A DNA stretch of 27,500 nucleotides from Adiantum capillus-veneris. Taxonomy: Eukaryota; Streptophyta; Polypodiopsida; Polypodiales; Pteridaceae. The DNA is taken from assembly GCA_014529385.2 (NCBI GenBank), contig CM043957.1, forward strand, positions 88,670,881 through 88,698,380, read 5' to 3'. Both the position numbers and the translations under genes were made by a program. Numbering within the stretch: position 1 is the stretch's first letter; every line of letters begins with the position of its first letter. Positions 8,396 through 17,801 of the stretch are shown here, piece after piece. The notes below the pieces were generated by a model. That model saw nothing but the letters and a program-made list of their open reading frames with translations. It was not told the origin of the DNA and searched no databases.

Positions 8396-10352
8396 TGTAT
8401 TACCTAAGGATCATTAGCTTAATTGGACACTTTTAGCTTCACCACATTAGGAGGCCACCATAGGAATTAACCCTTCTGGGGGACAAGGGGGGTTTTTTAC
8501 AAAGCACGGCGGTTTACTGCCTATGGTATTACGTGCCATGAAGGCGCCTTGCATAGCTCTCTCATTCTGCCTATAGGCGGCCTCGTTGTAGCTGTGGGGA
8601 TCTCTCCATTCATGGCGCTCTGCTCATCACACCGACCTGACGACCGTCCTCCTTCCTCTATTTGAAGAGGTGAGGGTGCATCTCTGCCCCTCACTTAGCT
8701 TTTGGTTGTTGTTCTGCTTACAATAAGTACAAATTGAGTAGCTGTGTTACTTTGAAGTATGGAGCTTGCAACGCAAGTGTCTCAGGTTGGCTTCTCCGCC
8801 CTTGCATATATTTTTTGCAGACTGATGACTTTTTCTTTGGAAAAACGAGGGGTGCTAATGCACTGTGTTTCTTTACGTTGTAGCTTGTTTTGATATGGTA
8901 GTTCGTAATATTGTTTCTGCTCTGCATTAACGGCTCCTTGTTATGGACTTGGTTGGGCTATGAGTATATGAGATGATGTGGTTTTTTTTTTCTTTTTGGG
9001 CATGGATTGTTTACCTTTTTGCGTTTGACTAATCTGACCATACTGGGTTATGTGGTAACAGGTTATGTTGTTACCACATGGCTTGGCAAATAAGGCCGTG
9101 ATTGACAATAGCGTGCTGTTGTAGCAGTATAGTCTATGGTACAAACTGGTTTTCTTGTGCTTTCTACTGGTTTTTTACAGGTCGGACATTATCAGTCGTG
9201 TCAAATTGGGTGTTTGCCCCAAATGCTTACTGGTATGGATTTGGTTATATGAAAAAAACAATGGGGTGGGGGGTGTTTTCGGTGGTTACCCCTGCTGCGT
9301 TAACACTATTGAAACCTCTAAACGGGGAGTGTTTTACATTGGGTTTTCTTCTGGCTTAAAACTTGCCGCTGGTTGCATTACGAGCACCGTTCTGGATTTT
9401 TTGGTAAACTAGGGGGCTTGGTCCGACTGCTTACAGGTATTTGATTTTTAAGGTATCTCATTTTGGGGTTTTTTTGGCCCGATTGCTTGTAATTACTGGA
9501 CTATGTGTCTTGATAAGGTGCTACAGTACTTTGGCATTCACAAGGACATGTAAAAATGCAAAAAACATATGGCTTCTTACTCCTTTGCCTCCCTGGTTTG
9601 ACATACGGATTGGATTGACACTTGGCATGCTCAAGGTAAGTGATATACAAAGAGGGCAATTATTTGGATTCTTTGGACCAAGAAGGGCGTAAACTCTATT
9701 TACCTAAACTAAAACGAGCTTGATATTTTGAACTAGTAAAATAATTTTCTATGTAGAAAAGCTTGCTTTATAACTTTTTGTGGTGAAGCTTCATTAATCT
9801 TGAAAGATAACTTAAATAAACCGGTAAAAAATGTTGATGGGGGATTAAGACATTTGGATTAGAAGGGGTAATGGCCTTCTAATTAAAATAATAATATTTT
9901 TATTAAAAACTTTGGGTTTTTTATGAAAATAGATGAACATTTTGGAAACACATAAATTACTCTTGAACTAGGCTTGTAAGTTTTTTTTTAAAAGTTTGTA
10001 AGATGGACATGGATAACAACTGGTATGGTCCATTGATACTTGTAAAACAAATCCAAGGCTAATGTATCTATTGTCTTGTTTGGATGGATGCAGGTAAGGA
10101 CTCTATCTTATCTTGGAAAGTTTTTTTTGGCTAGCAAGTTGTCCAACACTAGATTACTTTTGTTAAACACTAGATTACTTTTGTTAAACTGTATATTGGA
10201 ATGGTGCTTCATTCCTATAATCATTGTACAAAATTAATTCTAATGTTGAATTGTTTTACACTTATCATCTCCTTTGTTCTAAAGCCAACCGTCTTTTGAA
10301 TGTAAAAAGTTCAATTATGTCGTATTATATAGGTTAAAACAGCTACACACAC
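8395..10352 (+). repeat. Left pseudo-LTR of the Penelope-like element
   Basis: About 1.96 kb matching 14229-15738 in direct orientation, for example TTAGCTTAATTGGACAC, GAGGCCACCATAGGAATT and TCTGCCTATAGGCGGCCTCG in both. It ends ACAGCTACACACACA. It holds two segments of about 230 bp (near 9292-9522 and 9590-9822) that are absent from the right copy. No convincing coding region was seen; open frames are short and differ between copies. It includes splice-like sequences (TTTTTTGCAG at about 8811-8820, GCAGGTAAGG at about 10091-10100) that might be functional in a leader. Confidence 0.85.
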
Positions 10353-10817
10353 ATCCTAAACATAAGGTTTATTTCTTTCAAAAAAACCGGGATGCTGGCT
10401 TTGGAAACGGATTCTTAAACTTAGCTCTAAGTTAGACCCACAGTCTGTAATTCCTTTTTTTGGTTGCCTGGTGTTAGGTGGTCCCTCTTAGACTATTCTT
10501 TTTGTCCCTTGTTCACGGCTACTATAGTCTTTGACTTTGTCGGTTTAAGGTTCGTAGGCCAATTCTATAGTAGCTAATTCTATTTATTTCCTTTTAGGAC
10601 CACAAACCTTTTAGAGTGACAGTCCGCATGAGTATAAAAGATAGCCCTTAGAATCATGCAAAGATTCTCGAATAGATTAAGTTGTACCTAAAAGGACATA
10701 AACCGAAAAGAGCTATGGCTGTTAGAACTAGACCCTTCCTTGCTAGAAAGGCCAAGGATTGTATAACTTACTTTTGTAAGTAATTGTAACTTCACTAAAT
10801 CTTTTTTGATATTGTAG
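10353..10817 (+). other. Spacer between left pseudo-LTR and the broken PLE reading frame
   Basis: Unique relative to the right repeat and interrupted by stops in all three forward frames. A GTAAGT at 10776-10781 and an AG at 10816-10817 after a T-rich stretch would bound a 42-nt intron-like segment, which is short for a plant intron. No domain was recognised. It could be the element's leader or a more decayed N-terminus. Confidence 0.4.
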
Positions 10818-12340
10818 ACCCTTGCTCTCTCACAAGGATTGGAATTAACCTCTGAGCCCCTCTCTGTGGCCACGTCTCTTGTCCTCAACTGTATTAACAG
10901 CTTGGATGCATCTCAACTAATATATGACTCGGCTCTTAGTACAGACAATAAAATTTCTATCTTGCACATGTTATCTTTTAATGATTGGGTTAAAGTTTTG
11001 GCTACCTTAGATAAGGACTCCAAGGAAGGTGTGAATTTGATCTCCCAGTACATAACCCAACTTCCTTTACTCTCTCTGTAATACCAACAATATCTTGCCC
11101 TATTTTTTTCCTTTGGGGCTGATCTGTCTAACTTTTTGAGGAAGTTGTGTGGCCTCAATCCATCTTTTGTTAGTACCCCAGCTACCCCTACTATCCCTCA
11201 AACTGGTGGTATCTTTTGTAGGGATAGTGCAACTCTTGAAGCTGTCAAAGAATTTCAGATTATTCTTTGTTCCCTCAATGACTCTAACCTCCTGGAAATG
11301 GTGCCAAAGATCTCAAAAGTTTTTCCTTTCTTACCTGTCAGACAGATTGAGATCGAGTCTTTTGGGGTGGACCATCAGCTCTGAGTCCTACCCAACAAAG
11401 CTTTCTTAGCACCTATTTTGAGTGAAACTTGGGTTTATCTTGTCAACCTCCCTGCATCTACAGTCGAGGACTGTAGACTCAAGATCTTAAAAGGTGGGCA
11501 ATTTCTTGACAAAGGAGAACTCATTAAAGCACCCTTCAACCTCAATATCATTGACCATTCTAAGTGCCCTTCAAATACTGGCTTTTATATCCGTACGAAA
11601 GGGAACATGGAGTTTGCTAAAAGTAACCCGAACTTCTACACAGAATCCATTTGGAATGTTTTTCAACCCTATGTTAAATGTGCCTGCAAATTTCTTGACT
11701 CTAAAACCTCTTGCAAATCCAGCATCATGTGGTCTGATCATGCCATTTGGTTTATTCTCAACCATCTGGACCTACTCTTCCCAGAAAAGCTAGTTAATTT
11801 TCACCTCTCCCTTATTTGCTCCTAATCGGGCAGCGAAGCTAAACAAATTGTAATTGCTCAGATTGCCTTTAACATCTTTCGTGGATTAATGCTAGATATT
11901 TTGAAGGAACTGAAATCTGATGAACCTGGAATCTACCTAACCAATTATGCTAACTACAAAGGTGTAAAGATTATCACTACCTTACTCAAACCTTGTATTG
12001 ATGAGTATGATTCTCCTACTCTGAAAAGACCCAATTCTCTCACTACCCCCAACTCTTTTACTTCTTTTTTAACGCCTAGCTCTTCCTCCAACCGAGGAAA
12101 GTCTCGTAGTTTCATTTGGGGTAGAGACAGAAACTCCCCCATCAGGAATTTTCTTGAAATGTAGCCCTTAGTGGAATTGCAGGTTACTACGAGCCCTTGC
12201 GGACGAAGGATTCTCAACAAAGTAGCTCCAAACCAAGGCTTTATCTGCGTACACTGCCTCTTCCATAATGTACTTCTCGATTGGATACAACCTAAAACTC
12301 TTTTTTGTGAGTGCTTTGACCTTCTTTTTGGCAATTACAA
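10818..12340 (+). pseudogene. N-terminal part of the PLE protein, broken; no domain recognised
   Basis: One forward frame stays readable for about 1.5 kb, interrupted only by four stops (11079-11081, 11382-11384, 11823-11825, 12162-12164). It reads directly toward the CxC and reverse transcriptase segments, which suggests a single ancestral protein. The text is protein-like (for example ETWVYLVNLPASTVEDCR, then KSSIMWSDHAIWFILNHL). A Ser/Thr/Pro-rich stretch (about 12005-12100) precedes a Cys-rich stretch (CGRR, CVHC, FCEC; about 12190-12320). In the permuted PLE clade this position would hold a GIY-YIG nuclease. The only hint is GIYLTNYANYKG at about 11930-11965, whose spacing is too short and which lacks the usual Arg and His, so I do not call a nuclease. 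A frameshift near 12330 leads to the next segment. Confidence 0.5.
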
Positions 12341-14124
12341 ACTGCTCACGATAATGTTCTCATTGGCTGGTTGTATCAACAACTTGTGAAAAACTTGGTT
12401 TACAGTAATGATTTTCTTCGGCATGAATCTGTTCCCGAATGTACATGCAATCAATTTACCACACATTGCAAAAACTTTGATACATACGTCTTTCATGTTT
12501 GTACTTGTGATCTTAGTATCATTGACAATATCAAAGTTCAAAAAATCTTGGCCAATGGGCTCAATCACATACCTAACTTTCCTAAAAACCCTTACCTGGC
12601 TTTATCAGCTTTACTTAGCTGTTTAACTGACCTTGTCAGTTCTCTCCAACTGGAGAAGACAGTCCTACTGGACTTAACAAAAGTTATGAAGGAATGCTTT
12701 TTTCGGAAGATATCACAAATCCCTAGAAAATGGTTATCCACTGATAACTCCTGGCTAACACCAGAAGTTGTTCTTGATTTTCAAAAGATATCTAATAATT
12801 GGTTCATAGTCGGGTTAGACAAAAGCTCTCATTGTCCCACTCTTATCTGCAAAAACTTGCTTGGATTGCTGCCCGTGATCGGGTTTTTGGGCACTCTTCC
12901 ATTTAGACTGTCACCAATAACATCTCAAAACACTTGGAGGATTTAGGCATCATTATATAGGACACTAAACTGCCAATATTTTTTCCCAACTATAAGATAC
13001 ATAAACACAAATTCAAATGGATATCTGACACTTCTAATTGTATCTTTACTAGTATCACCAAAGATATCACGCTATGCCTTGACCTAATACTAGCTGAGTT
13101 TGAACTTATTTGTGCCTCTAAACAAAAAATCGGTCATGAATTCCTTCAAATACAGTAACCCCTTCTGGATTACAAAATACTCCACTAAAGTCTCTCTTAA
13201 CCTCCCTAAACATATCTTCCATATTTTTTTTGCAGATATCACACAATGTTATGAAAACATTCCCTTGGATGGGGATCTTGGCCTTTAAAATATTCTATCC
13301 AAGGTAATTGGAATGGCTTTCTCCAATGCAAGTAGGAAGAATATTTTTTACATATCACTTTCCAAAAAACCAAAGTGGATAAAGAAAACACATCCTATAC
13401 ACCCCTACACTTCAATGAAGAGAAACTCTGTCAGTACATTTCATTGTTGCTTGATAAGTGTACTATCATTTCTGGAGGTCATTGTTTTAACCAATGCCTA
13501 GGCATATCCATGGGGTTCTCCTGTTCTCCACTTATTTGTAATACCTACCTAGCCTTCTTCGAATACAAATGGTTTCTTAAAACCATGGAATTTAGGAATA
13601 ATGATCTGTCACTTTTCGGACATACTTACAGGTACATGGATGACATACTTAGCATCAACAATAAGGCTTTCCTTGAGAAAATCTGCCTTATATATCCTCA
13701 CAGCTTAAAAATTGAACCTACATCCTTACACGAGTTTTTAACACCCAATGGGGCTTTTTTCACCTCAGTTTAGTTCCTTAACCTTTCTATCTCTCTTCAC
13801 ACTCCTTATGTTGGTGGCTACGACCTAAGGTTTGTGTGGAAAAGGGATCTTCTTAAACTGCCACCTATGGAATTCATTAAGAGGAATAGTAATAGACGAC
13901 ACAAAGAAGCACTTAGCACTTGTATCAGCCTACTCTATCTAATCATTTACTCTTCCTCCAACTATCTCCTTGCCTGGGAGGACATTAAACTACTAATAAA
14001 TAAGTATTGCCGTAACGGGTTCAATAGAAACCAAATTGTCAATAAAATTATACGATCTCTGACTCAGCATAACTGGCCTGGGTTACATTTTAAGCATGAA
14101 AGTCTCATTTCTTTAATAAGGTAG
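12329..14124 (+). pseudogene. Penelope-like reverse transcriptase (CxC segment plus RT), frameshifted
   Basis: The protein is spread over alternating frames. The segment 12329-12900 carries the CxC motif (VCTCDLSIID, then ILANGLNHIP) and IVGLDKSSHCPTLICK. The segment 12900-13150 has LPIFFPNYKIHKHKFKW, the finger motif with KIHK. The segment 13140-13345 has FADITQCYENIPLDG, motif A with a catalytic Asp. The segment 13375-14124 has GISMGFSCSPLICNTYL (motif B), YRYMDDIL (motif C with the catalytic Asp pair), LKIEPTS, then VWKRDLLKLPP and a thumb-like C-terminus ending LISLIR. In-frame stops occur at 12958-12960, 13286-13288 and 13771-13773, with frame changes near 12330, 12900, 13100-13150 and 13350. 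Residues between the KIHK motif and motif A may be an insertion in the fingers. In life it would reverse-transcribe its RNA at a nicked target; this copy cannot make a full protein. LINE, Ty1 and Ty3 enzymes fit less well. Confidence 0.8.
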
Positions 14125-14150
14125 TAGGCCCATTCTCAATGGGCCTACTA
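14122..14150 (+). terminator. Perfect 13-bp hairpin beginning at the RT stop codon
   Basis: TAGTAGGCCCATT (14122-14134) and AATGGGCCTACTA (14138-14150) are exact reverse complements around the loop CTC. The first three bases are the stop codon of the RT frame. The right pseudo-LTR starts about 80 bp downstream. It could be a 3' RNA structure recognised by the element's own RT or a processing or termination signal. The type label is a guess; only the structure is seen. Confidence 0.55.
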
Positions 14151-14185
14151 TCAACCCATTGTGTTTGGTGCCTAGGACAAGGCGG

Positions 14186-14187
<2 letters not shown>

Positions 14188-14228
<41 letters not shown>
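14188..14228 (+). repeat. (AC)n microsatellite between PLE coding region and right pseudo-LTR
   Basis: 41 nt of perfect AC repeat follow GGCGGGT and directly precede the start of the right pseudo-LTR, mirroring the left edge. Confidence 0.9.
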
Positions 14229-14229
<1 letters not shown>

Positions 14230-15738
14230 TATATTACCTAAAGATTATTAGCTTAATTGGACACCTTTAGCTTCACCAATTAGGAGGCCACCATAGGAAT
14301 TTCGAGGACAAGGGGTTTTTTTACGAAGCGGGGAGGTTTATTGCCTATGGTATTACTTGCTATGAAGGAACCTTGTATAGCTCTCTCATTCTGCCTATAG
14401 GCGGCCTCGCTATAGCTATGGGGATCTCTCCATTCATGGTGCTCTGCTCATCACACCAACCTAACGACCGTCCTCCTTCCTCTATTTAAAGAGGTGAGGG
14501 CGCATCTTTGCCCCTCACTTAGCTTTTGGTTGTTGTTCTCCTTACATTAAGTACAAATTGAGTAGCTGTGCTACTTTGAAGTATGGAGCTTGCAACACAG
14601 GTTTCTCAGGTTGGCTTCTCCGCCCTTGCATATATTTTTTGCAGACTGATGATTTTTTTTTTTGGAAAAATGAGGGGTGCTAATGCACTGTGTTTCCTTA
14701 CGATGTAGCCTATTTTGATATGGTAGTTCGTAATATTGTTTCTGCTCTGTATTAACGGCTCCTGGTTATGGACCTGGTTGGGCTATGAGTATATGAGATG
14801 ATGTGGTTTTTTTTTTTTGGCATGGATTGTTTACCTTTCTGTGTTTGACTAATCTGACCATACTGGGTTATGTTGTTGCCACATGGCTTGGCAAATAAGG
14901 CAGTGATTGACAATAGCGTGCTGTTGTAGCAGTATAGTCTATGGTATGGACTGGTTTTTCCCGCGCTTTCTAATGGTTTTTCCTGCACTTTCTAATGGTT
15001 TTTTACAGGTCGCACTGTCGTGTCAAATTGGGTGTTTTCCCTAAATGCTTACTGGTATGGGTTTGGTTATATAAAAAAAACAATGGGGTGGGGGGTGTCT
15101 TCGGTGGTTACCCCTAAAGTACTTTGACATTCACAAGGACATGTAAAAATGCAATAAACATATGGACTCTTACTCCTTTGCCGGTAAAAAATGTTGATGG
15201 GGGATTAAGGCATTTGGATTAGAAGGAGTAATGGCCTTGTAATCAAAATAATAGTATTTTTTATTAAAAAATTTGGGTTTTTTATGAAAACAGATGAACA
15301 TTTTGGAAACACATAAATTACTCTTGGACTAGGCATGTAAGTTTTTTTTTAAAAATTTTGTAAGATGGACATGGATAACAACTGGTATGGTCCATTGATA
15401 CCTGCAAAACACATCCAAGGCTAACGTATCTGTTGTCTTGTTTGGATGGATGCAAGTAAGGACTCTATCTTATCTTGGAAAGTTTGGATGGACTCTTGTT
15501 TGGATGGATACAAGTAAGGACTCTATTTTATCTTGGAAAGTTTTTTTGGCTAGCAAACTGTCCAACACTGGATTACACATATACCTACTGCTTGGGAAGT
15601 TCTTTTGTTAAACTGTATATGGTAATGGTGCTTCATTTCTACAATCATTGTACAATATTAATTCTAAGGTTGAATTGTTTTGTACTTAAAAAATTCAATT
15701 ATGTCGTATTATATATGTTAGAACAGCTACACACACAC
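14229..15738 (+). repeat. Right pseudo-LTR of the Penelope-like element (internally deleted)
   Basis: About 1.51 kb, a direct repeat of 8395-10352 with the same outer ends. Relative to the left copy it lacks two blocks of about 230 bp (junctions near 15113 and 15182) and a short stretch near 15690, and it carries a tandem duplication (15437-15494 repeated from 15495). Substitutions are scattered throughout. It ends ACAGCTACACACACACA and runs straight into an AT/GT microsatellite. Confidence 0.85.
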
Positions 15739-15753
15739 ATATATATTTACATT

Positions 15754-15829
<76 letters not shown>
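15739..15829. repeat. AT/GT/AT compound microsatellite right of the PLE
   Basis: Short AT, then (GT)n at about 15756-15798, then (AT)n at about 15798-15828. It abuts the end of the right pseudo-LTR. Open frames through it are repeat artefacts. Confidence 0.9.
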
Positions 15830-15831
<2 letters not shown>

Positions 15832-16087
15832 ATGGAATTTGCCTATTCAATTTGAGAGTAGCGGAATTTAATGAGAGTACTTTCAAGAAATGATTTTGTG
15901 AGCATAGCGGGTTGACATAATTGAAGATAGCAACATAATCATAGCAATTAGTTAACTTGGCATAGACAATACTTTTGCAAGAGAGAGAATTTAGAGAACA
16001 TGACAACAGTTGAGGACTGGATTTATGTGGAGCCGGTCCCCCTTCCAATAGGCATTTGTATTATGATTTCTCCCATAAAGAGAGACT
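15830..16087. other. Short interval between microsatellite and gypsy LTR, nothing recognised
   Basis: No coding region or RNA gene. It may belong to the gypsy 3' LTR if that LTR ends at TGTAATGG near 15828 rather than at TGTTACAATA at 16088. Confidence 0.4.
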
Positions 16088-17352
16088 TGTTACAATACAT
16101 TCTTTGTGTTCCTTGTGACCTAGGTGAAGCAATGAAGATGGAAAGCTTCATGCATCACCATCATAGCATAACCTAAACTTGAAGAAAGCTTTAACTATAC
16201 CAAGCCTCAGTCCCAAGACCTCAAACACCTTCGAAGGTGGAGAGAGCTAGTAGGGAATGAGGGTAGGGAAGAGGAAGAAGAAACATTTCTTAGGAGAAAG
16301 AATTAGTTCCTCACTTATCATACTCTTGTTGCTAGCATACATAATAGCATAGTAATGAAGAAGAAGGAGATGGCAAGCTCAAGCATTGAAGCATGGCTCT
16401 TGGATGGATTTGCACTCCATAGCCAAGAGTGTTGGTGTAGGCTCTCAACCTCTACTTGCTTGGAGAAGGAGAGGGAGCTCTTGCACTTTGCATAGTACAC
16501 CATGAGAGTGTTTGTGAGTGTGTGTGGGTGAGTATACCCCCTAAGTACCCCCCTAGCTTGCTTGGGTCGACCCCCCCTTGTAGCTCATGCTTGAAGCTCA
16601 TTGGACCCCTCCAGGCCTAGCCAATCACAAGCAGGAGCCATTACAAGCAACATGGGTAGCCTTGGGACAAGTGTCCCCCTTTCCCCTTTGAGAGAGAGGA
16701 CTTGATAAATGAAAAATCAATTAATTAAATATCCTAAATTATCATTGGACCCCTAGGGTGGCCAACCAATAGGCTTCAGGCACACCATGAGGGCAACATG
16801 GGGAGGAACTTGACAAGTGTCCTTGCTGCCTCTTCAAGCTGGGGCTTCCCTTGTGTGTGTGTGTGTGTGTGTGTTCTCTCTCATCCCCCCCCCCCCTTGT
16901 AGGGATATTTTTGACTTTGGATGAGCAAGCCCCTTAGTCATCAAGCATGACTAAGCACTTGAAGTAGGGGGTGTTCCCACAAGCATCTCAGGCAAGCTTC
17001 TCAAGGCACCTCAAGCACCTTAATCATGCACCAAGTCAAGCACCTCAAGCATGGAGCCAGTCAAGCACCTTAAGCATCTTAATCAAGCACCTCAAGCATG
17101 ACAAGCACCTCAAGCAGGACAAGCACCTCAAGCACCTTGAGCTTGGGCCGGGTTCCCACCTCAAGCTCAGCCCTAGCTTACCTAAGGTCAAAGGACTTTT
17201 ACACACATTATTGGAGGTCTTCAATGAAGCTAACCCTAAGGTCTTATGCTCCATTGGTTAGCCTTGCTCTTGATAGACCATCTCCCATTTGGGCTCCTTT
17301 ACTATTGGCCCGTGTTGAGATAGATCTATAAGCACATATCTATATCTTAACA
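16088..17352 (-). repeat. 3' LTR of the gypsy element (outer boundary tentative)
   Basis: The inner boundary at 17352 is good: on the minus strand TGTTAAGATATAG follows the purine-rich GGGAGAATAAATGGGAACAAG. The outer boundary at 16088 is chosen because the minus strand ends ATTGTAACA there, giving a TGTTA/TAACA terminal match. An alternative end at about 15828 (TTCCATTACA) would make the LTR about 1.5 kb. It contains a degenerate CAAGCACCT minisatellite (about 16976-17145), a C12 run (16885-16896) and a (GT)n run (about 16853-16874). Open frames inside are repeat-driven. The partner LTR is not visible, so the length cannot be confirmed. Confidence 0.55.
16976..17145. repeat. Degenerate CAAGCACCTCAAGCAT minisatellite in the gypsy LTR
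   Basis: About a dozen imperfect copies of a 10-16 bp word built on CAAGCACCT / CAAGCATG run through this part of the LTR. Copies drift in length and sequence, as expected of slippage. Confidence 0.75.
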
Positions 17353-17801
17353 CTTGTTCCCATTTATTCTCCCACATTAAGTGATCAATTTAATATGAGA
17401 AAATCATTTGGGTTGGTTAGATATTAGATTTTATGACATTACCTCTCTCTTGAAATCATAGTCGTCCTCGACTATGAGGTAGAAGAGATAAAGCCTTAGT
17501 CATTAGTCAATCGTACTTAGGGGGTAGAGGATCCCTTTTTTACCCTACGACATCTTTCCAAGATGGATGACTAATCCATTTGGTGCTTGGGAGACATAGC
17601 TGCCGCAAGCATGTCTGCTCTTTAGTCCATTTCATTCTCCCAAAGTAGAGTGACAAATTCTACTTGGTGTTTGAGAGACTTTGTCATCACAAACATGATT
17701 CTAAGCATGCATACTAGTTAAATTTGTGCACAATATTGCAAAAGAGGATTAGTCTTATAAGACAAAAACATGAGTCATTTCAAAGAGAGTTGTACATTTG
17801 C
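17353..17801 (-). other. 3' untranslated region of the gypsy element
   Basis: Lies between the integrase stop and the 3' LTR. It holds a pair of related 62-64 bp segments (17552-17613 and 17634-17697) and a third partial copy near 17369. It also has a perfect hairpin, CATAGTCG-TCCT-CGACTATG (17457-17476). The purine-rich strand next to 17352 is the likely polypurine tract. No coding sequence. Confidence 0.6.
17552..17697. repeat. Two diverged direct repeats spaced 82 bp in the gypsy 3' UTR
   Basis: 17552-17613 and 17634-17697 align along their length, sharing for example CCATTTGGTGCTTGGGAGAC versus TACTTGGTGTTTGAGAGAC and CGCAAGCATG versus CACAAACATG. They are clearly diverged. Function unknown. 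Confidence 0.55.

Larger units (their letters stand above)
8356..15738 (+). mobile_element. Decayed Penelope-like retroelement with flanking pseudo-LTRs
   Basis: Two long direct repeats (8395-10352 and 14229-15738) flank 3.9 kb that encodes a broken reverse transcriptase. There is no TG...CA LTR structure and no primer site or polypurine tract next to the repeats, so these are not ordinary LTRs. Penelope-like elements characteristically carry such pseudo-LTRs from tandem or partial insertions. The RT has the features expected of the group (motif A within FADITQCYENIP, motif B within GISMGFSCSP, catalytic YMDDIL), and the frame ends without a C-terminal GIY-YIG nuclease. An upstream CxC segment (VCTCDLSII) and (AC)n at every repeat edge resemble the permuted N-terminal-endonuclease clade, which is reported from green algae and spike mosses and shows microsatellite insertion bias. 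No plant telomere repeat borders the element. That the coding part and the flanking repeats form one element is inferred from position and the shared AC borders. Confidence 0.75.

Noticed and set aside
8820-8855. Possible hammerhead ribozyme core (CTGATGA) in the left pseudo-LTR, also near 14645
   Set aside because: The CTGATGA is followed by a stem-like T/A stretch, but the required GAAA after stem II and a matching stem III are absent in both copies.
9102-9692. Short forward open frames in the left pseudo-LTR
   Set aside because: They are not kept in the right copy, which lacks much of this stretch, and show no protein motif.
11930-11965. GIY-YIG nuclease at GIYLTNYANYKG
   Set aside because: Spacing between the two halves is too short and the downstream Arg and His/Glu residues are missing. 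Too weak for a domain call.
15828-16088. Alternative outer end of the gypsy 3' LTR at TGTAATGG
   Set aside because: It also has TG...CA ends and abuts an AT tract, but the terminal inverted match is weaker than at 16088. It cannot be settled without the second LTR.
16971-17331. Open frames rich in His-Leu-Lys in the gypsy LTR
   Set aside because: Artefact of the CAAGCACCT minisatellite.
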